The notes beneath the pieces are model-generated. The model worked only from the letters and a program-made list of their open reading frames with translations, was not told where the DNA came from and did no database searches. A stretch of 64,000 nucleotides of DNA from NCBI RefSeq assembly GCF_007991335.1, contig NZ_BJYD01000023.1, positions 62,001 to 126,000 of the forward strand, written 5' to 3'. The stretch's first letter is position 1; every line of letters begins with the position of its first letter. A program made the translations under genes and the position numbers. Below, piece by piece: positions 9,101-18,657 of this stretch. Source of the DNA: Halobacillus faecis (lineage in GTDB: Bacteria > Bacillota > Bacilli > Bacillales > Halobacillaceae).

Positions 9101-10882
9101 TTAGACTGTATATTTTTCGGTTTCAATCAATGCTTTAGCAATCTCACGTTTTTTAGGAATGACATTCGTTGGTGTATGACGAGTCAATTTACGAAGAGCA
9201 CCCAGCATCATTCTTAAAGAATCCCCGGATTCTGCTGCAATCAATGTTTCTTTAGCATGCCCTTCAATTCGGTTGAAGGCTTCCTGAACATACACTTGTG
9301 TATAAAGAAGTTTCTGTTTGTTCTTCTCTTCACCTGTCTTGTTAATCGCTTTTTCAGTTCGAAGAACAGCAGATTCCATGTTATAAATCTCGCCTACCAT
9401 ATCCGCAATATTCACAAGGAGTTCTTGTTCATTTTCCAGTTTCTCTCCGTATTTTTGAGCAGCAAGGCCAGCAGCAAGGAGACCAATCTTCTTCGCATTT
9501 TTCAATAAATATTTTTCCTGTTCCAGAACTTCTACGCCCGGTTCTTCCGGCATCATCATCATGATTTCTTCTTGAAGGGCTTGAGCTTTCTGAAGAAGAG
9601 GCAACTCGCCTTTCATTGCTTTCTTCAACAGTGTGCCTGGAACGATCATACGGTTGATTTCGTTCGTTCCTTCAAAGATTCTATTGATTCGGGAGTCACG
9701 GTACATTCTTTCCACTTCGTATTCAGCCATGAATCCGTATCCACCATGGATTTGTACCGCTTCGTCAACGGCAAAATCAAGGAGCTCTGTTCCGAACACT
9801 TTGTTCAGTGAGCATTCAATCGCATATTCTGCGATAACTTTAGCCACGGCAGCGCCATCTTTCAGCTCTTCGTCAGATAATTTACCCATGCTTTGTTCAA
9901 ATAAACCTACCGTACGATATACGGAGCTTTCATTAGCATAAGTGTTGGCGGCTACAGAACCGATCTTTTCCTGGATTAATGGAAAACTTGCAATTGGAGT
10001 CTTGAACTGCTTGCGTTCCTTCGCATACTTGACAGAAAGTTCAATGGCTCGTTTAGATCCACCTACTCCCCCAATGGCCAATTTATAACGCCCGACATTC
10101 AGAATGTTAAATGCGATGACATGGCCTCGGCCAACTTCTCCAAGAACATTCTCAATGGGTACTTCAGCATCCTCTAGAATCAAAGTACGAGTGGAAGAAC
10201 TCTTAATTCCCATTTTCTTCTCTTCGGGACCTGTAGAAACACCTGGATAATCACGTTCCACAATAAAGGCCGTAAACTTATCCCCATCGATCTTCGCGTA
10301 CACGACAAAGACGTCAGCAAACGCAGAGTTCGTAATCCACTGTTTTTCACCATTTAGCACATAATGAGTACCGGCTTCATTTAACTTGGCTGTCGTTTTC
10401 GCTCCAAGTGCATCAGATCCTGAACCAGGCTCTGTCAGCGCATAAGCTGCAATTTTTTCACCCGTAGAGAGCAATGGAAGATATTTTTGCTTCTGATCTT
10501 CATTACCAAAGAAAACAATTGGCAGGGACCCAATCCCAACGTGAGCACCATGAGTAACGGAAAAGCCTCCCGCACGAGAAAACTTTTCAGTGATTAGTGA
10601 TGAGCTGATCTTATCTAACTGTAACCCGCCATATTCTTCTGGTACATCGGCCCCCAGCAATCCCAACTCACCTGCCTGTTTAAGTAGGGCAACGGAATGC
10701 TCGAACTCATGGTTTTCGAGATTTTCGATCTTTGGAACAACCTCACCAAGAACAAAATCTTCCGCCGTTTTGGCAATCATTAAATGTTCATCAGTGAAGT
10801 CTTCTGGAGTAATAACATCCTCTGCAGTCAAATCTTCAACAATAAAGCCTCCACCTTTAATCATCTCTTTTAAATCGCTCAT
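9101..10882 (-). CDS. fadE: Acyl-CoA dehydrogenase FadE
   Basis: 593 residues, FAD-dependent acyl-CoA dehydrogenase making trans-2-enoyl-CoA in beta-oxidation. The N-terminal domain is followed by YALTEPGSGSDALGAKT (flavin/substrate binding, about 150), a helical domain with ELLDFAVDEAVQIHGGYGF, and the catalytic glutamate in RIFEGTNEINRMI (about residue 410). A C-terminal extension of about 170 residues, typical of Bacillus YusJ-type enzymes, follows. It starts MSDLKEMIKGGG after GGGGAGGAACAG. Third gene after fadN and fadA, 19 bp behind fadA. Confidence 0.94.
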   Translation of the reverse strand: MSDLKEMIKGGGFIVEDLTAEDVITPEDFTDEHLMIAKTAEDFVLGEVVPKIENLENHEFEHSVALLKQAGELGLLGADVPEEYGGLQLDKISSSLITEKFSRAGGFSVTHGAHVGIGSLPIVFFGNEDQKQKYLPLLSTGEKIAAYALTEPGSGSDALGAKTTAKLNEAGTHYVLNGEKQWITNSAFADVFVVYAKIDGDKFTAFIVERDYPGVSTGPEEKKMGIKSSSTRTLILEDAEVPIENVLGEVGRGHVIAFNILNVGRYKLAIGGVGGSKRAIELSVKYAKERKQFKTPIASFPLIQEKIGSVAANTYANESSVYRTVGLFEQSMGKLSDEELKDGAAVAKVIAEYAIECSLNKVFGTELLDFAVDEAVQIHGGYGFMAEYEVERMYRDSRINRIFEGTNEINRMIVPGTLLKKAMKGELPLLQKAQALQEEIMMMMPEEPGVEVLEQEKYLLKNAKKIGLLAAGLAAQKYGEKLENEQELLVNIADMVGEIYNMESAVLRTEKAINKTGEEKNKQKLLYTQVYVQEAFNRIEGHAKETLIAAESGDSLRMMLGALRKLTRHTPTNVIPKKREIAKALIETEKYTV

Positions 10883-10901
10883 CTTTCTGTTCCTCCCCAA
10901 G

Positions 10902-12077
10902 TTAAATTAGTTCAAATACTCCTGCGGCTCCCATACCGCCACCAATACACATCGTCACTACACCGAATTGCTCATTTCTGCGTTTCATTTCATGGATCAA
11001 GCTTAAGGTAAGCTTTGTTCCTGTACATCCTAACGGGTGCCCTAAAGCAATGGCCCCACCGTTCACGTTTACTTTATCTTCATCTAATCCAAGTTCGCGT
11101 ATGACTCGAAGGGATTGAGAAGCAAACGCTTCGTTCAACTCGAAGAGTCCAATGTCGGATAAAGAAAGACCGGCCATTCTTAGTGCCTTAGGTACGGCTT
11201 CAATCGGTCCAACCCCCATGATCTCCGGCTCAACTCCGGCCACTGCAAAGGAGCGGAATTTGACTAGCGGAGTAAGTCCTTCCGCTTCTGCTTTTTCCCG
11301 GTCCATCACCATAACAGCTGCTGCCCCGTCACTCATTTGTGAAGAGTTCCCTGCGGTTACAGAACCTTTTGTTGAAAAGGCAGGCTTCAGCTTACCAAGT
11401 ACATCAGGCGTAGTACCTGCTCGAACTCCTTCATCCATTGAGAATAGAGTTTTCGTTTCTTTTACTTTGTTGTCTTTCCCCAGCTCACGGTTGGTCACCT
11501 CAACTGGGACGATCTCATCTTCAAATTTCCCTTCCTGAATCGCTCGAGCTGCACGCTCGTGACTCTGGACCGCAAAAGCATCTTGATCGGCTCTGGATAT
11601 CTCAAAGCGATTCGCCACTTCTTCAGCGGTATGACCCATCGACATATAGTACTCAGGAGCGTTTTCGACCAACTGGATATTCGGCTTAATCACATGCCCC
11701 CCCATAGGGATGAGGCTCATGGACTCCGCTCCCCCTGCAATGGCGGTGTCACTGTGGCCGAGCATGATTTTTTCTGCGGCATAAGCGATACTTTGCAATC
11801 CAGAAGAACAATAACGGTTAACGGTAATCGCTGGCACTTTATGATGAAGTCCGGCAAGGCCTGCGATGTTCCTTGCCATGTTCATTCCTTGTTCTGCTTC
11901 CGGCATCGCGCACCCAATAATGACATCATCAATATTTCCTTCATAATTGTTCGCTCTTTTTAACGTTTCTTTTATTGTCAAAGCGGCCAGATCATCGGGC
12001 CGTGTATATGCAAGTGAACCTTTTTTCGCCCGACCGACTGGTGTACGGGCTCCTGATACGATAACTGCTTCTTTCAC
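10902..12077 (-). CDS. fadA: Acetyl-CoA C-acyltransferase (3-ketoacyl-CoA thiolase) FadA
   Basis: 391 residues, a full-length thiolase. The acyl-accepting cysteine is in [12 protein letters not shown] (about residue 88). The C-terminal catalytic motifs [15 protein letters not shown] and [13 protein letters not shown] supply the His and second Cys. It cleaves 3-ketoacyl-CoA to acetyl-CoA and a shortened acyl-CoA. It lies 25 bp after fadN and just before fadE, in the same order as B. subtilis yusL-yusK-yusJ. Confidence 0.96.
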   Translation of the reverse strand: MKEAVIVSGARTPVGRAKKGSLAYTRPDDLAALTIKETLKRANNYEGNIDDVIIGCAMPEAEQGMNMARNIAGLAGLHHKVPAITVNRYCSSGLQSIAYAAEKIMLGHSDTAIAGGAESMSLIPMGGHVIKPNIQLVENAPEYYMSMGHTAEEVANRFEISRADQDAFAVQSHERAARAIQEGKFEDEIVPVEVTNRELGKDNKVKETKTLFSMDEGVRAGTTPDVLGKLKPAFSTKGSVTAGNSSQMSDGAAAVMVMDREKAEAEGLTPLVKFRSFAVAGVEPEIMGVGPIEAVPKALRMAGLSLSDIGLFELNEAFASQSLRVIRELGLDEDKVNVNGGAIALGHPLGCTGTKLTLSLIHEMKRRNEQFGVVTMCIGGGMGAAGVFELI

Positions 12078-12102
12078 GACTCTTCCCCCTCTTTAAATTG
12101 AA

Positions 12103-14502
12103 TTAATTGCGTAGCGGTTTGCCTTTCATAAGCATGTGCTGCATACGAGCTTGTGACTTCGGCTCACCTACTAGACTTAAAAAGGCTTCCCGTTCAAGAT
12201 CTAATAAATACTGTTCATCCACGAGTGTTCCTTCTTTTAACTTTCCTCCGGACAGGACAAAAGCTAGTTTTTCAGCGATTTTAAGGTCGTGTTCACTCGC
12301 ATATCCACTTAGCGCAAGTGATTTAGCTCCCAGAACCATCGTTGCATAGCCCTGCTCGCCAACTACAGGTATTTTTGTCCGTTTAGGTGCCTGGTAGCCT
12401 GACCTAGCTAACCCGAGCACTTTCTGTTTCGCATCATGAAGGAGGTGATCACCGTTGACACTAATTGCATCGCGTGAATCTAAGAAACCATTCTCCTTCG
12501 CTTCCTCCCCTGAAGTAGATACTTTCGCCATAGCGATTTTCTCAAACACACTGTTCGCTACCTTTTGAAGGTCAAAATCAATGCCTTCAGGTACGTTTCT
12601 CAAGTGTTTGATATAAAGCTCTTTATTTCCACCGCCACCAGGGATGAGACCGACACCAGCTTCCACCAGACCCATATAGGTTTCCTGCGAAGCCTGAATG
12701 GCATCAGCAGGCAGACAAACTTCGGCTCCACCTCCAAGGGTCATTCCGAAAGGTGCGGCCACAACTGGCTTATCCGAATATTTCATTTTCATCATACTAT
12801 CCTGGAAACTTTTCACGACCATTTCGATTTCAAAGAAGTTAAAGTCTTGCGCTTCCATAAGAATCATTCCAAGATTTGCACCCACACAGAAGTTCTTCGC
12901 CTGGTTTCCGATGACAAGACCTTCAAAGTTCTCATCTACATGATCGATGGCAAAATTAATCATTTGAATGATATCAAGCCCAATGGCATTACTTCTGGAA
13001 TGAAACTCTAATCCTGCAACCCCATCGCCAAGGTCGATTAAGCTCGCACCAGCATTTTTCTTGATAACCTCCCGCTCTTCTTTCAAGCGTTTAAGGTTGA
13101 TGACCTTGTCATTAAAGGACTGCTGTCTGTATTCTCCTGCATGATAGAAGTAAACGTTTCCATTTTCCTTTTTATAAAACGTTTCGATTCCTTGATCCAA
13201 CATCTTCTCCACCCATGTTGGAATCGTCTCTCCTTCTTTCTTCATACGCTCAACAGACGCTTTCACTCCGATGCTGTCCCACATTTCAAATGGACCGAGC
13301 TCCCATCCGAATCCCCATCGCATGGCATCATCAATAGATGGTACATCATCAGCAATTTCACCATACAATTCTGCTGAATAGAGGAGAACAGGTTTTACAA
13401 CAGACCAGACCAAGTCTCCAGCACGGTCTCCTTCAGCGTTTATAAGGGTTTTCAATTTCCGCTGTGGACCTTTTTCCTGTTTCGCCATCTCAGTGGCCTT
13501 GGTTTTCAACTTGCCTCGTTTTTCATATTCAAGGGTCTCAGGATTAAGCTGAAGGATTTCGCTTCCCTTTTCCCCTTTCTGCTTAAGGAAGAACCCTTGC
13601 CCGCTCTTCGATCCCAACCATCCTTTTTCAAGCATGTTTTTCATGAAGTCAGGGGTTTCGAAAGCCTTTTTTTCTTCCCCTTCTACTTGATCGTACACGT
13701 TGTTCGCCACATGAATAAACGTATCCAATCCAACAACATCCAGCGTACGGAAGGTGGCGCTTTTTGGCCGGCCAATCATGGGTCCGGTGACAGAATCCAC
13801 TTCACCGACGGAGTACCCTTTTTCAAGCATTTGTTGAACAGTCACTAAAAGACCGTATGTTCCAATTCGGTTAGCAATGAAGTTCGGCGTGTCTTTCGCT
13901 TCGACCACACCCTTGCCAAGAACATCTTCTCCAAATGCTTTCATGAATTGAAGAACTTCTGGACTCGTGTGCTTCGTCGGAATTACTTCTAATAACTTCA
14001 AATAACGTGGCGGGTTGAAGAAGTGTGTGCCTAAGAAATGAGCTTTGAAATCCTCGCTGCAGTCTTCGGACATGGCTTCAATGGAAATTCCTGAAGTATT
14101 GGAACTTACAAATGCGCCTTTCTTACGATGACGATCAACATCTGCTAAAACTTTTTTCTTGATATCAAGGTTCTCAACAACTACTTCAATGATCCAATCG
14201 ACGTCAGATAAACGTTCCATATCATCGGTAAAGTTTCCTACTTCAATAAGATCGAGATTTTGTTTACTTGTAAGTGGTGAAGGTTTTTGTTTAAGAAGTG
14301 CTTTTTTATTTTCAGCAGCAATTCGGTTCCTCACAGCTTTATCTTCTAACGTGAGCCCCTTTTTTGCTTCTGCATCCGTCAATTCGCGAGGGACGATATC
14401 CATCATTAATGTAGGTATTCCTACATTTGCTAAGTGTGCGGCGATCCCTGCGCCCATTACTCCTGATCCAAGGACGGCTGCCCGCTTGATTTTGTGATTC
14501 AT
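12103..14502 (-). CDS. fadN: 3-hydroxyacyl-CoA dehydrogenase/enoyl-CoA hydratase FadN
   Basis: 799 residues, bifunctional. N-terminal NAD-binding domain (AAVLGSGVMGAGIAAHLAN, about 6-25), 3HCDH substrate region with LGTHFFNPPRYLKLLEVI (about 145-165) and C-terminal dimer domains, then an enoyl-CoA hydratase domain (about 480-680) with GMTLGGGAEVCLPAD and GVGLIPGGGGNKEL. It hydrates enoyl-CoA and oxidises the 3-hydroxyacyl-CoA. Domain order is reversed relative to E. coli FadB, as in other Bacillus FadN. It starts MNHKIKRAAV after AGGGGGAAATGAA. First gene of the fad operon, with a FadR-type palindrome directly upstream. Confidence 0.95.
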   Translation of the reverse strand: MNHKIKRAAVLGSGVMGAGIAAHLANVGIPTLMMDIVPRELTDAEAKKGLTLEDKAVRNRIAAENKKALLKQKPSPLTSKQNLDLIEVGNFTDDMERLSDVDWIIEVVVENLDIKKKVLADVDRHRKKGAFVSSNTSGISIEAMSEDCSEDFKAHFLGTHFFNPPRYLKLLEVIPTKHTSPEVLQFMKAFGEDVLGKGVVEAKDTPNFIANRIGTYGLLVTVQQMLEKGYSVGEVDSVTGPMIGRPKSATFRTLDVVGLDTFIHVANNVYDQVEGEEKKAFETPDFMKNMLEKGWLGSKSGQGFFLKQKGEKGSEILQLNPETLEYEKRGKLKTKATEMAKQEKGPQRKLKTLINAEGDRAGDLVWSVVKPVLLYSAELYGEIADDVPSIDDAMRWGFGWELGPFEMWDSIGVKASVERMKKEGETIPTWVEKMLDQGIETFYKKENGNVYFYHAGEYRQQSFNDKVINLKRLKEEREVIKKNAGASLIDLGDGVAGLEFHSRSNAIGLDIIQMINFAIDHVDENFEGLVIGNQAKNFCVGANLGMILMEAQDFNFFEIEMVVKSFQDSMMKMKYSDKPVVAAPFGMTLGGGAEVCLPADAIQASQETYMGLVEAGVGLIPGGGGNKELYIKHLRNVPEGIDFDLQKVANSVFEKIAMAKVSTSGEEAKENGFLDSRDAISVNGDHLLHDAKQKVLGLARSGYQAPKRTKIPVVGEQGYATMVLGAKSLALSGYASEHDLKIAEKLAFVLSGGKLKEGTLVDEQYLLDLEREAFLSLVGEPKSQARMQHMLMKGKPLRN

Positions 14503-14523
14503 TTCATTTCCCCCTATCTCATT

Positions 14524-14541
14524 TGAATGAATACTCATTCA
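14524..14541 (-). promoter_or_regulatory. FadR (TetR-family) operator
   Basis: TGAATGA-ATAC-TCATTCA, a perfect 7-bp inverted repeat with a 4-bp spacer, 22 bp before fadN. It matches the B. subtilis FadR (YsiA) operator, which is released by long-chain acyl-CoA. No fadR gene lies in the window. Confidence 0.88.
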
Positions 14542-14695
14542 TTTTACAGCCAAAAAAATAAGTACGGCTAATTCGTATCTATGTATAATATAAAATATTT
14601 TCAGACATTTCGCAATCCTTTTCCACATAATTCTGTAAAATTTTCCTTTGAAGTTTTTAATGGTTCATATATTCTATGCATGACCGTCACATAGG

Positions 14696-14717
14696 TTGCC
14701 CGCAGATCTGCGGGCAA
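14696..14717 (-). terminator. Hairpin after proline dehydrogenase
   Basis: TTGCCCGCAG/CTGCGGGCAA with a two-base centre. The stem is perfect but no clear T-run follows on the minus strand. Confidence 0.5.
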
Positions 14718-14721
14718 TTGA

Positions 14722-15639
14722 TTATTTTCCGAACACACCTTTTAACACAAAGGCAACGTTCGCCGGTCTCTCTGCAAGCCTTCTCATAAAATATCCATAC
14801 CAGTCATTCCCATAAGGGACATAAACCCGCATTTTATATCCTTCTTTTACTAACTCCTCTTGTCTTTCCACCCTGATTCCATAAAGCATTTGAAATTCGA
14901 AATGTTCCTTTGATATATCCTTTTCTTCAACAAGAGATTTCGTATATTCAATCATTCGATCATCGTGACTGGCTACAGCCGTATAATTTCCATTCAGCAA
15001 ATGGATACGAATGATTTTTTTCAAATTTTCATCTACATCTTTTTTGTCAGGAAAAGCGACCTTCGGCGACTCTTTATAAGCACCTTTCACAAGTCTTAAA
15101 TTGGGGCTATACTTGTCGAGTTCTTTTATATCCTCTACAGTGCGGTATAAGTAGGACTGTAATACGGTTCCGATGTGCTCATAGTCCTCACGCAGCTTCT
15201 TAAATATTTCAAGCGTTTTTTTACATCTTTCGTAATCCTCCATGTCAATGGTGACAAACACATCTTTTTCTTCAGCGACATCCAGGATTCTGCGCATATT
15301 CTCCATGACAAGGTCTTCCGATATATCAAGACCCATAGACGTTAACTTTAAAGAAAGCTGGGAGTCCAACTGATGTTCTGCAATCGCCTCGATCGCTTCT
15401 ACGCAGCCTTCTGCTGCCTCCCTTGCTTCTGCTTCACTATCAATAAATTCCCCTAGATGATCGATGGTCACAGCCATCCCTTTCTTATTTAATCCTTTGA
15501 TTGTTTCAACGGCATCAGGAACAGTTTCTCCTGCTACGAACTTCCCTGCACCAAAGCGAAGACCATATTTTTTTGCTAACTTTGTAAAAAAGCGATTCTT
15601 TGATAAAAAAAGAAAAAAGTTTCTGAGTATCCGTTCCAT
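14722..15639 (-). CDS. putB: Proline dehydrogenase (FadM/PutB-like)
   Basis: 305 residues, a monofunctional FAD-dependent proline dehydrogenase (first step of proline catabolism, proline to pyrroline-5-carboxylate) on a TIM-barrel. Diagnostic runs are TIDHLGEFIDSEAEA, SLKLTSMGLDIS, LRLVKGAYKESPKV, FEFQMLYGIR and YVPYGNDWYGYFMRRLAERP near the C-terminus. No P5C dehydrogenase gene lies next to it. Position beside fadN matches yusM of B. subtilis. It stands 220 bp from fadN and probably has its own promoter. In a halophile proline turnover would also touch osmolyte balance (inference). Confidence 0.92.
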   Translation of the reverse strand: MERILRNFFLFLSKNRFFTKLAKKYGLRFGAGKFVAGETVPDAVETIKGLNKKGMAVTIDHLGEFIDSEAEAREAAEGCVEAIEAIAEHQLDSQLSLKLTSMGLDISEDLVMENMRRILDVAEEKDVFVTIDMEDYERCKKTLEIFKKLREDYEHIGTVLQSYLYRTVEDIKELDKYSPNLRLVKGAYKESPKVAFPDKKDVDENLKKIIRIHLLNGNYTAVASHDDRMIEYTKSLVEEKDISKEHFEFQMLYGIRVERQEELVKEGYKMRVYVPYGNDWYGYFMRRLAERPANVAFVLKGVFGK

Positions 15640-15881
15640 TCTCCAACCCCCTAAACCTTGTTCCCGCTCACAAAATACATTTTGATTTTTCTGTCATGTA
15701 ATCGTTAACATACTACTATTTTATCATTTATTAGATGAAATGGGTAAAAATAATGTTTGCTTCGACAAATCCTCCGCTCTTTCACGAAGAGATTTACTAC
15801 CTAGAATTAGCGACGTGATTTTTTCTTATAGAAATGAAGATGAAGGTCATAATAAAAATGAAAAAAGAAGGAGGAATCGTG

Positions 15882-16139
15882 ATGCAACAACAAAACCAAT
15901 CCATGCAACAATCCCAGCCTATGTCTCAAGTTCCCAACATCGTAAGCACAAAAGATCAGCTTTACCTTGCGGATATGCTGTCCTGGAATTTGAATGCCTG
16001 TAAGAAAGCTCACTTCTTTGCTCAAAATTGCCAAACACCGGAAATACAAGCCGCTTTAGAGGAAGCAGGTCAAATGCATCAGCGTCATTATGATAAGCTG
16101 CTTAATCATTTAAATTCTCAATCCCAAACAACCAACTGA
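15882..16139 (+). CDS. Coat-F-type small spore coat protein
   Basis: 85 residues. A Gln/Met-rich N-terminus (MQQQNQSMQQSQ) is followed by a helical coat-F-like segment: LYLADMLSWNLNACKKAHFFA and PEIQAALEEAGQMHQRHY. This pattern is shared with Bacillus YusN-type proteins, which lie at the same place after yusM. The start is ATG 7 bp after GGAGG; a longer in-frame reading is ignored. It forms a pair with the next gene 11 bp downstream. Probably made in the mother cell late in sporulation (inference). Confidence 0.75.
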   Translation: MQQQNQSMQQSQPMSQVPNIVSTKDQLYLADMLSWNLNACKKAHFFAQNCQTPEIQAALEEAGQMHQRHYDKLLNHLNSQSQTTN

Positions 16140-16150
16140 GGAGGAGCACT

Positions 16151-16480
16151 ATGAATCAAACTCAAAAGATACAAAATCCTGAAACAAACGTCCCTAAAAC
16201 TCCACAAATGAATGAAAGAGATTTTGTTAATGATCAGCTGACAACCGAAAAGTACATGACCGCTTCTTACAACATCGCGTTGAATGAAGCTAGCAATCAA
16301 AACCTTTATCAAGATCTTGCTACAATCTTCAAAGAAACCCAGGACTGTCAACGCAACTTATATAACCTCATGTTTAAAAACGGATGGTACGCCCTTGAGC
16401 AGGCGGAAAAACAAAAAATCGATCAGACGTATCAACAATTCACAGGGTACAAGACCCAATTGCCATACAACGTACAGTAG
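16151..16480 (+). CDS. Coat-F domain spore coat protein
   Basis: 109 residues with the CotF-family four-helix pattern: FVNDQLTTEKYMTASYNIAL, NLYQDLATIFKETQDCQRNL and LMFKNGWYALEQAEKQKI. Start codon 7 bp after GAGGAGGA. It is the second gene of a coat pair with the 85-residue protein and shares a bidirectional terminator with copZ. A third coat-F-type gene is at 44347. Likely structural rather than enzymatic. Confidence 0.82.
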   Translation: MNQTQKIQNPETNVPKTPQMNERDFVNDQLTTEKYMTASYNIALNEASNQNLYQDLATIFKETQDCQRNLYNLMFKNGWYALEQAEKQKIDQTYQQFTGYKTQLPYNVQ

Positions 16481-16500
16481 TTAATACCGATTGTAGAGCT

Positions 16501-16534
16501 AAAAAAGAAGCCCGGTATTCCGGGCTTCTCTTTG
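16501..16534. terminator. Bidirectional terminator
   Basis: GAAGCCCGG/CCGGGCTTC with a 4-base loop, an A-run before and a T-rich tract after, between convergent coat and copZ genes. Confidence 0.88.
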
Positions 16535-16535
16535 T

Positions 16536-16742
16536 TTACCCTACTGGCTCATATCCTTGAGCTTCTACGGCTTCCTTCATCAACTTTTTGCTTACAAAAG
16601 CTTCATCATATGTGATATTTACTTTCCCACTGTCTAGGTCAACTTCAACACCATGGACGCCTTCCAATTCTTGAAGGGCACCCTTCACGGACTTCTCGCA
16701 GTGATTACAAGTCATACCATTTACTTCTAAAGTCATCTCCAT
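16536..16742 (-). CDS. copZ: Copper chaperone CopZ / HMA-domain protein
   Basis: 68 residues, a single heavy-metal-associated domain. The metal site is GMTCNHCEKSV (MxCxxC), with the ferredoxin-like fold continuing through GVEVDLDSGKVNITYDE. CopZ passes Cu(I) to the CopA ATPase in the cytosol. Here no copA or csoR is adjacent, so the gene is an orphan and another metal or role cannot be excluded. Start could be either of two in-frame ATGs. Confidence 0.88.
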   Translation of the reverse strand: MEMTLEVNGMTCNHCEKSVKGALQELEGVHGVEVDLDSGKVNITYDEAFVSKKLMKEAVEAQGYEPVG

Positions 16743-16872
16743 GTTCTTACACCCTTTCTGAATCTAAGCTCATATTGAACTATTCCACAAAGGAATGATT
16801 TTTTAACATATTTTTTTATCATGACCTTTGAATACTTAAAAACCCGCTTCCTCATTTAAGGAGCGGGTAGTT

Positions 16873-17637
16873 TTAATCACTGCAATATTTCTTTAATGCC
16901 TGATGCAGAGAATTCATAAAAGTAATTTCCGAAGAAAAATGTATCATTTGGATCCGTTTCACCTGCTCTGGACGAACTCCGGTGATGATGACTTGTGAGC
17001 CCATGTAACATAAGGATGTCATTAAATTTTTCAATAGTTGGGCTCCATCCTCGTCGATTTGTCCTACTGCCGTAAAATCAAAAAGAACCCTCTCTGTATC
17101 CCCGTTCTGTGTGGCTTGCAGCAATGGCTCTTCCACTGAGTACATTTTATCAGCCGTAATATGACCAAAGAGCGGAACTAAGGCGGTTTCTTCCGTTAGG
17201 CGTATAAACGGAGCCGAGAGTCGATTCCCATGTTGGATTGCGTCTTCCAATTTCTCTTTTTCTTCAAGCAGTTGAAAGTTTGTATCATTCAAACGGGACC
17301 GCAATTGATCCATGGTTTTGGTAACTTTCGATAACTGTTCATCTTTTGGTATGATCAACACTTCTGCATACAAATCATTTTTCCACTTCACATGCATATC
17401 GGATGTAATAGGGTTCTGCTTTTCATCAGAAGGCTTGATTGCAATTTCTACAGAAAGTTTATGAACATCCGGGGTGACCCATTTCTCAATCTTGGTGAGG
17501 CTTCCTTCGTCCATAACATTTAAAAGATTGTTTATTTCGCCGAACATCTCAACAGCCTCATCCGATAAGGATTCAATCTTAAAGTTTTTATTGATGATAA
17601 AGTGTGGCAAAGGAAAGCTGCGTTCAACTCGTTTCAT
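16873..17637 (-). CDS. RsbR-like STAS-domain protein in a B12-sensor operon
   Basis: 254 residues. The N-terminal 100 or so residues resemble a divergent sensor (PAS-like) module. A charged coiled-coil segment follows (about 105-140) and then a C-terminal STAS domain (about 150-250) with FIRLTEETALVPLFGHI, RVLFDFTAVGQIDEDGAQLL and GSQVIITGVRPEQVKRI, the layout of RsbR co-antagonists of the stressosome. Aligned by eye to RsbR, the first phosphorylated Thr is replaced by Glu (about 196, DED) and the second by Arg. Its ATG overlaps the end of the B12-binding gene by 14 bp. Probably the output of the module; its partner is unknown. Confidence 0.8.
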   Translation of the reverse strand: MKRVERSFPLPHFIINKNFKIESLSDEAVEMFGEINNLLNVMDEGSLTKIEKWVTPDVHKLSVEIAIKPSDEKQNPITSDMHVKWKNDLYAEVLIIPKDEQLSKVTKTMDQLRSRLNDTNFQLLEEKEKLEDAIQHGNRLSAPFIRLTEETALVPLFGHITADKMYSVEEPLLQATQNGDTERVLFDFTAVGQIDEDGAQLLKNLMTSLCYMGSQVIITGVRPEQVKRIQMIHFSSEITFMNSLHQALKKYCSD

Positions 17638-18283
17638 TGATCGTTTCTTCCCTTCCTTCATTGAACCAACGTTTAAGATGATCCATATCCTTGACAACCA
17701 TCACGTGTTCAGATTCAAATTCTTTCAAGTCGTACTTCTTTACTATTCTTCCGCCAATCATAATCAGCGGATTCCATTCTAATTGAGAAAACCGCTCCAA
17801 CAACCTCTTAATTGTTTTGAGACGATAAGGCAAGGCTGCTGATATTCCAATGACATCAGGTCTGTATTTTTGGATTTGGGTGAAAGAGTGTTCTAAAGGA
17901 AGGTCCGGTCCCAAATAACGCACTCTCCATCCATGATTTTTAAACGTATCCGCCACCATTTTCAAACCTATGTAATGCTGTTCTTCTTCTACACCGAATA
18001 ACATAGCTTTGAAGTTTTTTTGATGTCTTCTACTTACAAGACCGCTTTCTGAGTGAAGTTTTGAAAGCACGAAGTCGCAGATGGCTGTAGCCAGGTGTTC
18101 GTCAGCAACGGATATTTCATTTCTCTCCCAAAGTTCGCCAATATAATACATGGCGGGAGTAATAATATCTTCATACAAATATGCTCTCGGATGTTTTTCT
18201 AATAAAGTTTTAATATATTCTTCTGCCCCTTGTTCATCCCCTTGAAGGAAATGATGGGCTAAAATTTCGTGTTGCACGTCCAA
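17624..18283 (-). CDS. Stand-alone CarH-like cobalamin-binding protein
   Basis: 219 residues with no DNA-binding domain. The N-terminal half is a B12-binding_2 helical bundle with W52, nine residues, then E62-H63: the Wx9EH motif of CarH-type adenosylcobalamin photoreceptors. The C-terminal half is a Rossmann-type B12 domain with E101-x-H103-x-x-G106, exactly 41 residues to S148, then SAAL, 25 residues and G177-G178, the full cobalamin signature with H103 as lower ligand. Start: TTG 6 bp after the upstream stop and well spaced from AGAGGTG. Coupled to the STAS gene downstream. Inferred to sense B12 and possibly light. Confidence 0.85.
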   Translation of the reverse strand: MDVQHEILAHHFLQGDEQGAEEYIKTLLEKHPRAYLYEDIITPAMYYIGELWERNEISVADEHLATAICDFVLSKLHSESGLVSRRHQKNFKAMLFGVEEEQHYIGLKMVADTFKNHGWRVRYLGPDLPLEHSFTQIQKYRPDVIGISAALPYRLKTIKRLLERFSQLEWNPLIMIGGRIVKKYDLKEFESEHVMVVKDMDHLKRWFNEGREETINETS

Positions 18284-18288
18284 AGTAT

Positions 18289-18657
18289 TCACCTCTTTGA
18301 AAGTGTATGCAAATGTTGTAAGGCCTCGTCCAAATATTTGATATAACACTGTTTTTCGACCTCGTCCACAACCTCCATGTCTTTAAGAAGGCGTACCAGG
18401 CGTTCATAATTATCAATGATCAGTGAAGTAGGAACTTCCCTCGAGGTAAGGACTGTATTCAGCCACTTCGTATAATCAATAAAAAAATCGACACTCTCCA
18501 TCTCATAGGCCGCCTGCAAATGATCTAAATGATGGAAGTTATCTTCTTCGGTCCGGTCTCTTCCGTTCTGGCCAAATTTTTCCCAAAGGTATGGATAAGC
18601 CTCGTAAATTTCATCGGCTACCAATTGAACTAAGCGGCTTTGCTCGGACTTGTTCAC
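18289..18657 (-). CDS. Hypothetical all-helical protein of the B12-STAS operon
   Basis: 122 residues with no family I can name firmly. Composition is acidic and aromatic-rich with heptad-like hydrophobics: LVADEIYEAYPYLWEKFG, DNFHHLDHLQAAYEM, FFIDYTKWLNTVL and IIDNYERLVRLLKDM. It resembles the globin-like or helical N-terminal sensor modules of RsbR-type proteins, though this is only an impression. GTG start overlapping the stop of the monooxygenase gene by 4 bp, and its own stop 6 bp before the B12-binding gene, so it is firmly within the operon. It may be a detached sensor or adaptor domain. Confidence 0.7.
   Translation of the reverse strand: MNKSEQSRLVQLVADEIYEAYPYLWEKFGQNGRDRTEEDNFHHLDHLQAAYEMESVDFFIDYTKWLNTVLTSREVPTSLIIDNYERLVRLLKDMEVVDEVEKQCYIKYLDEALQHLHTLSKR

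Noticed and set aside
16536-16742. CopZ as part of the B12-STAS operon
   Set aside because: It is on the same strand but 130 bp beyond the STAS stop and belongs to a common chaperone family.
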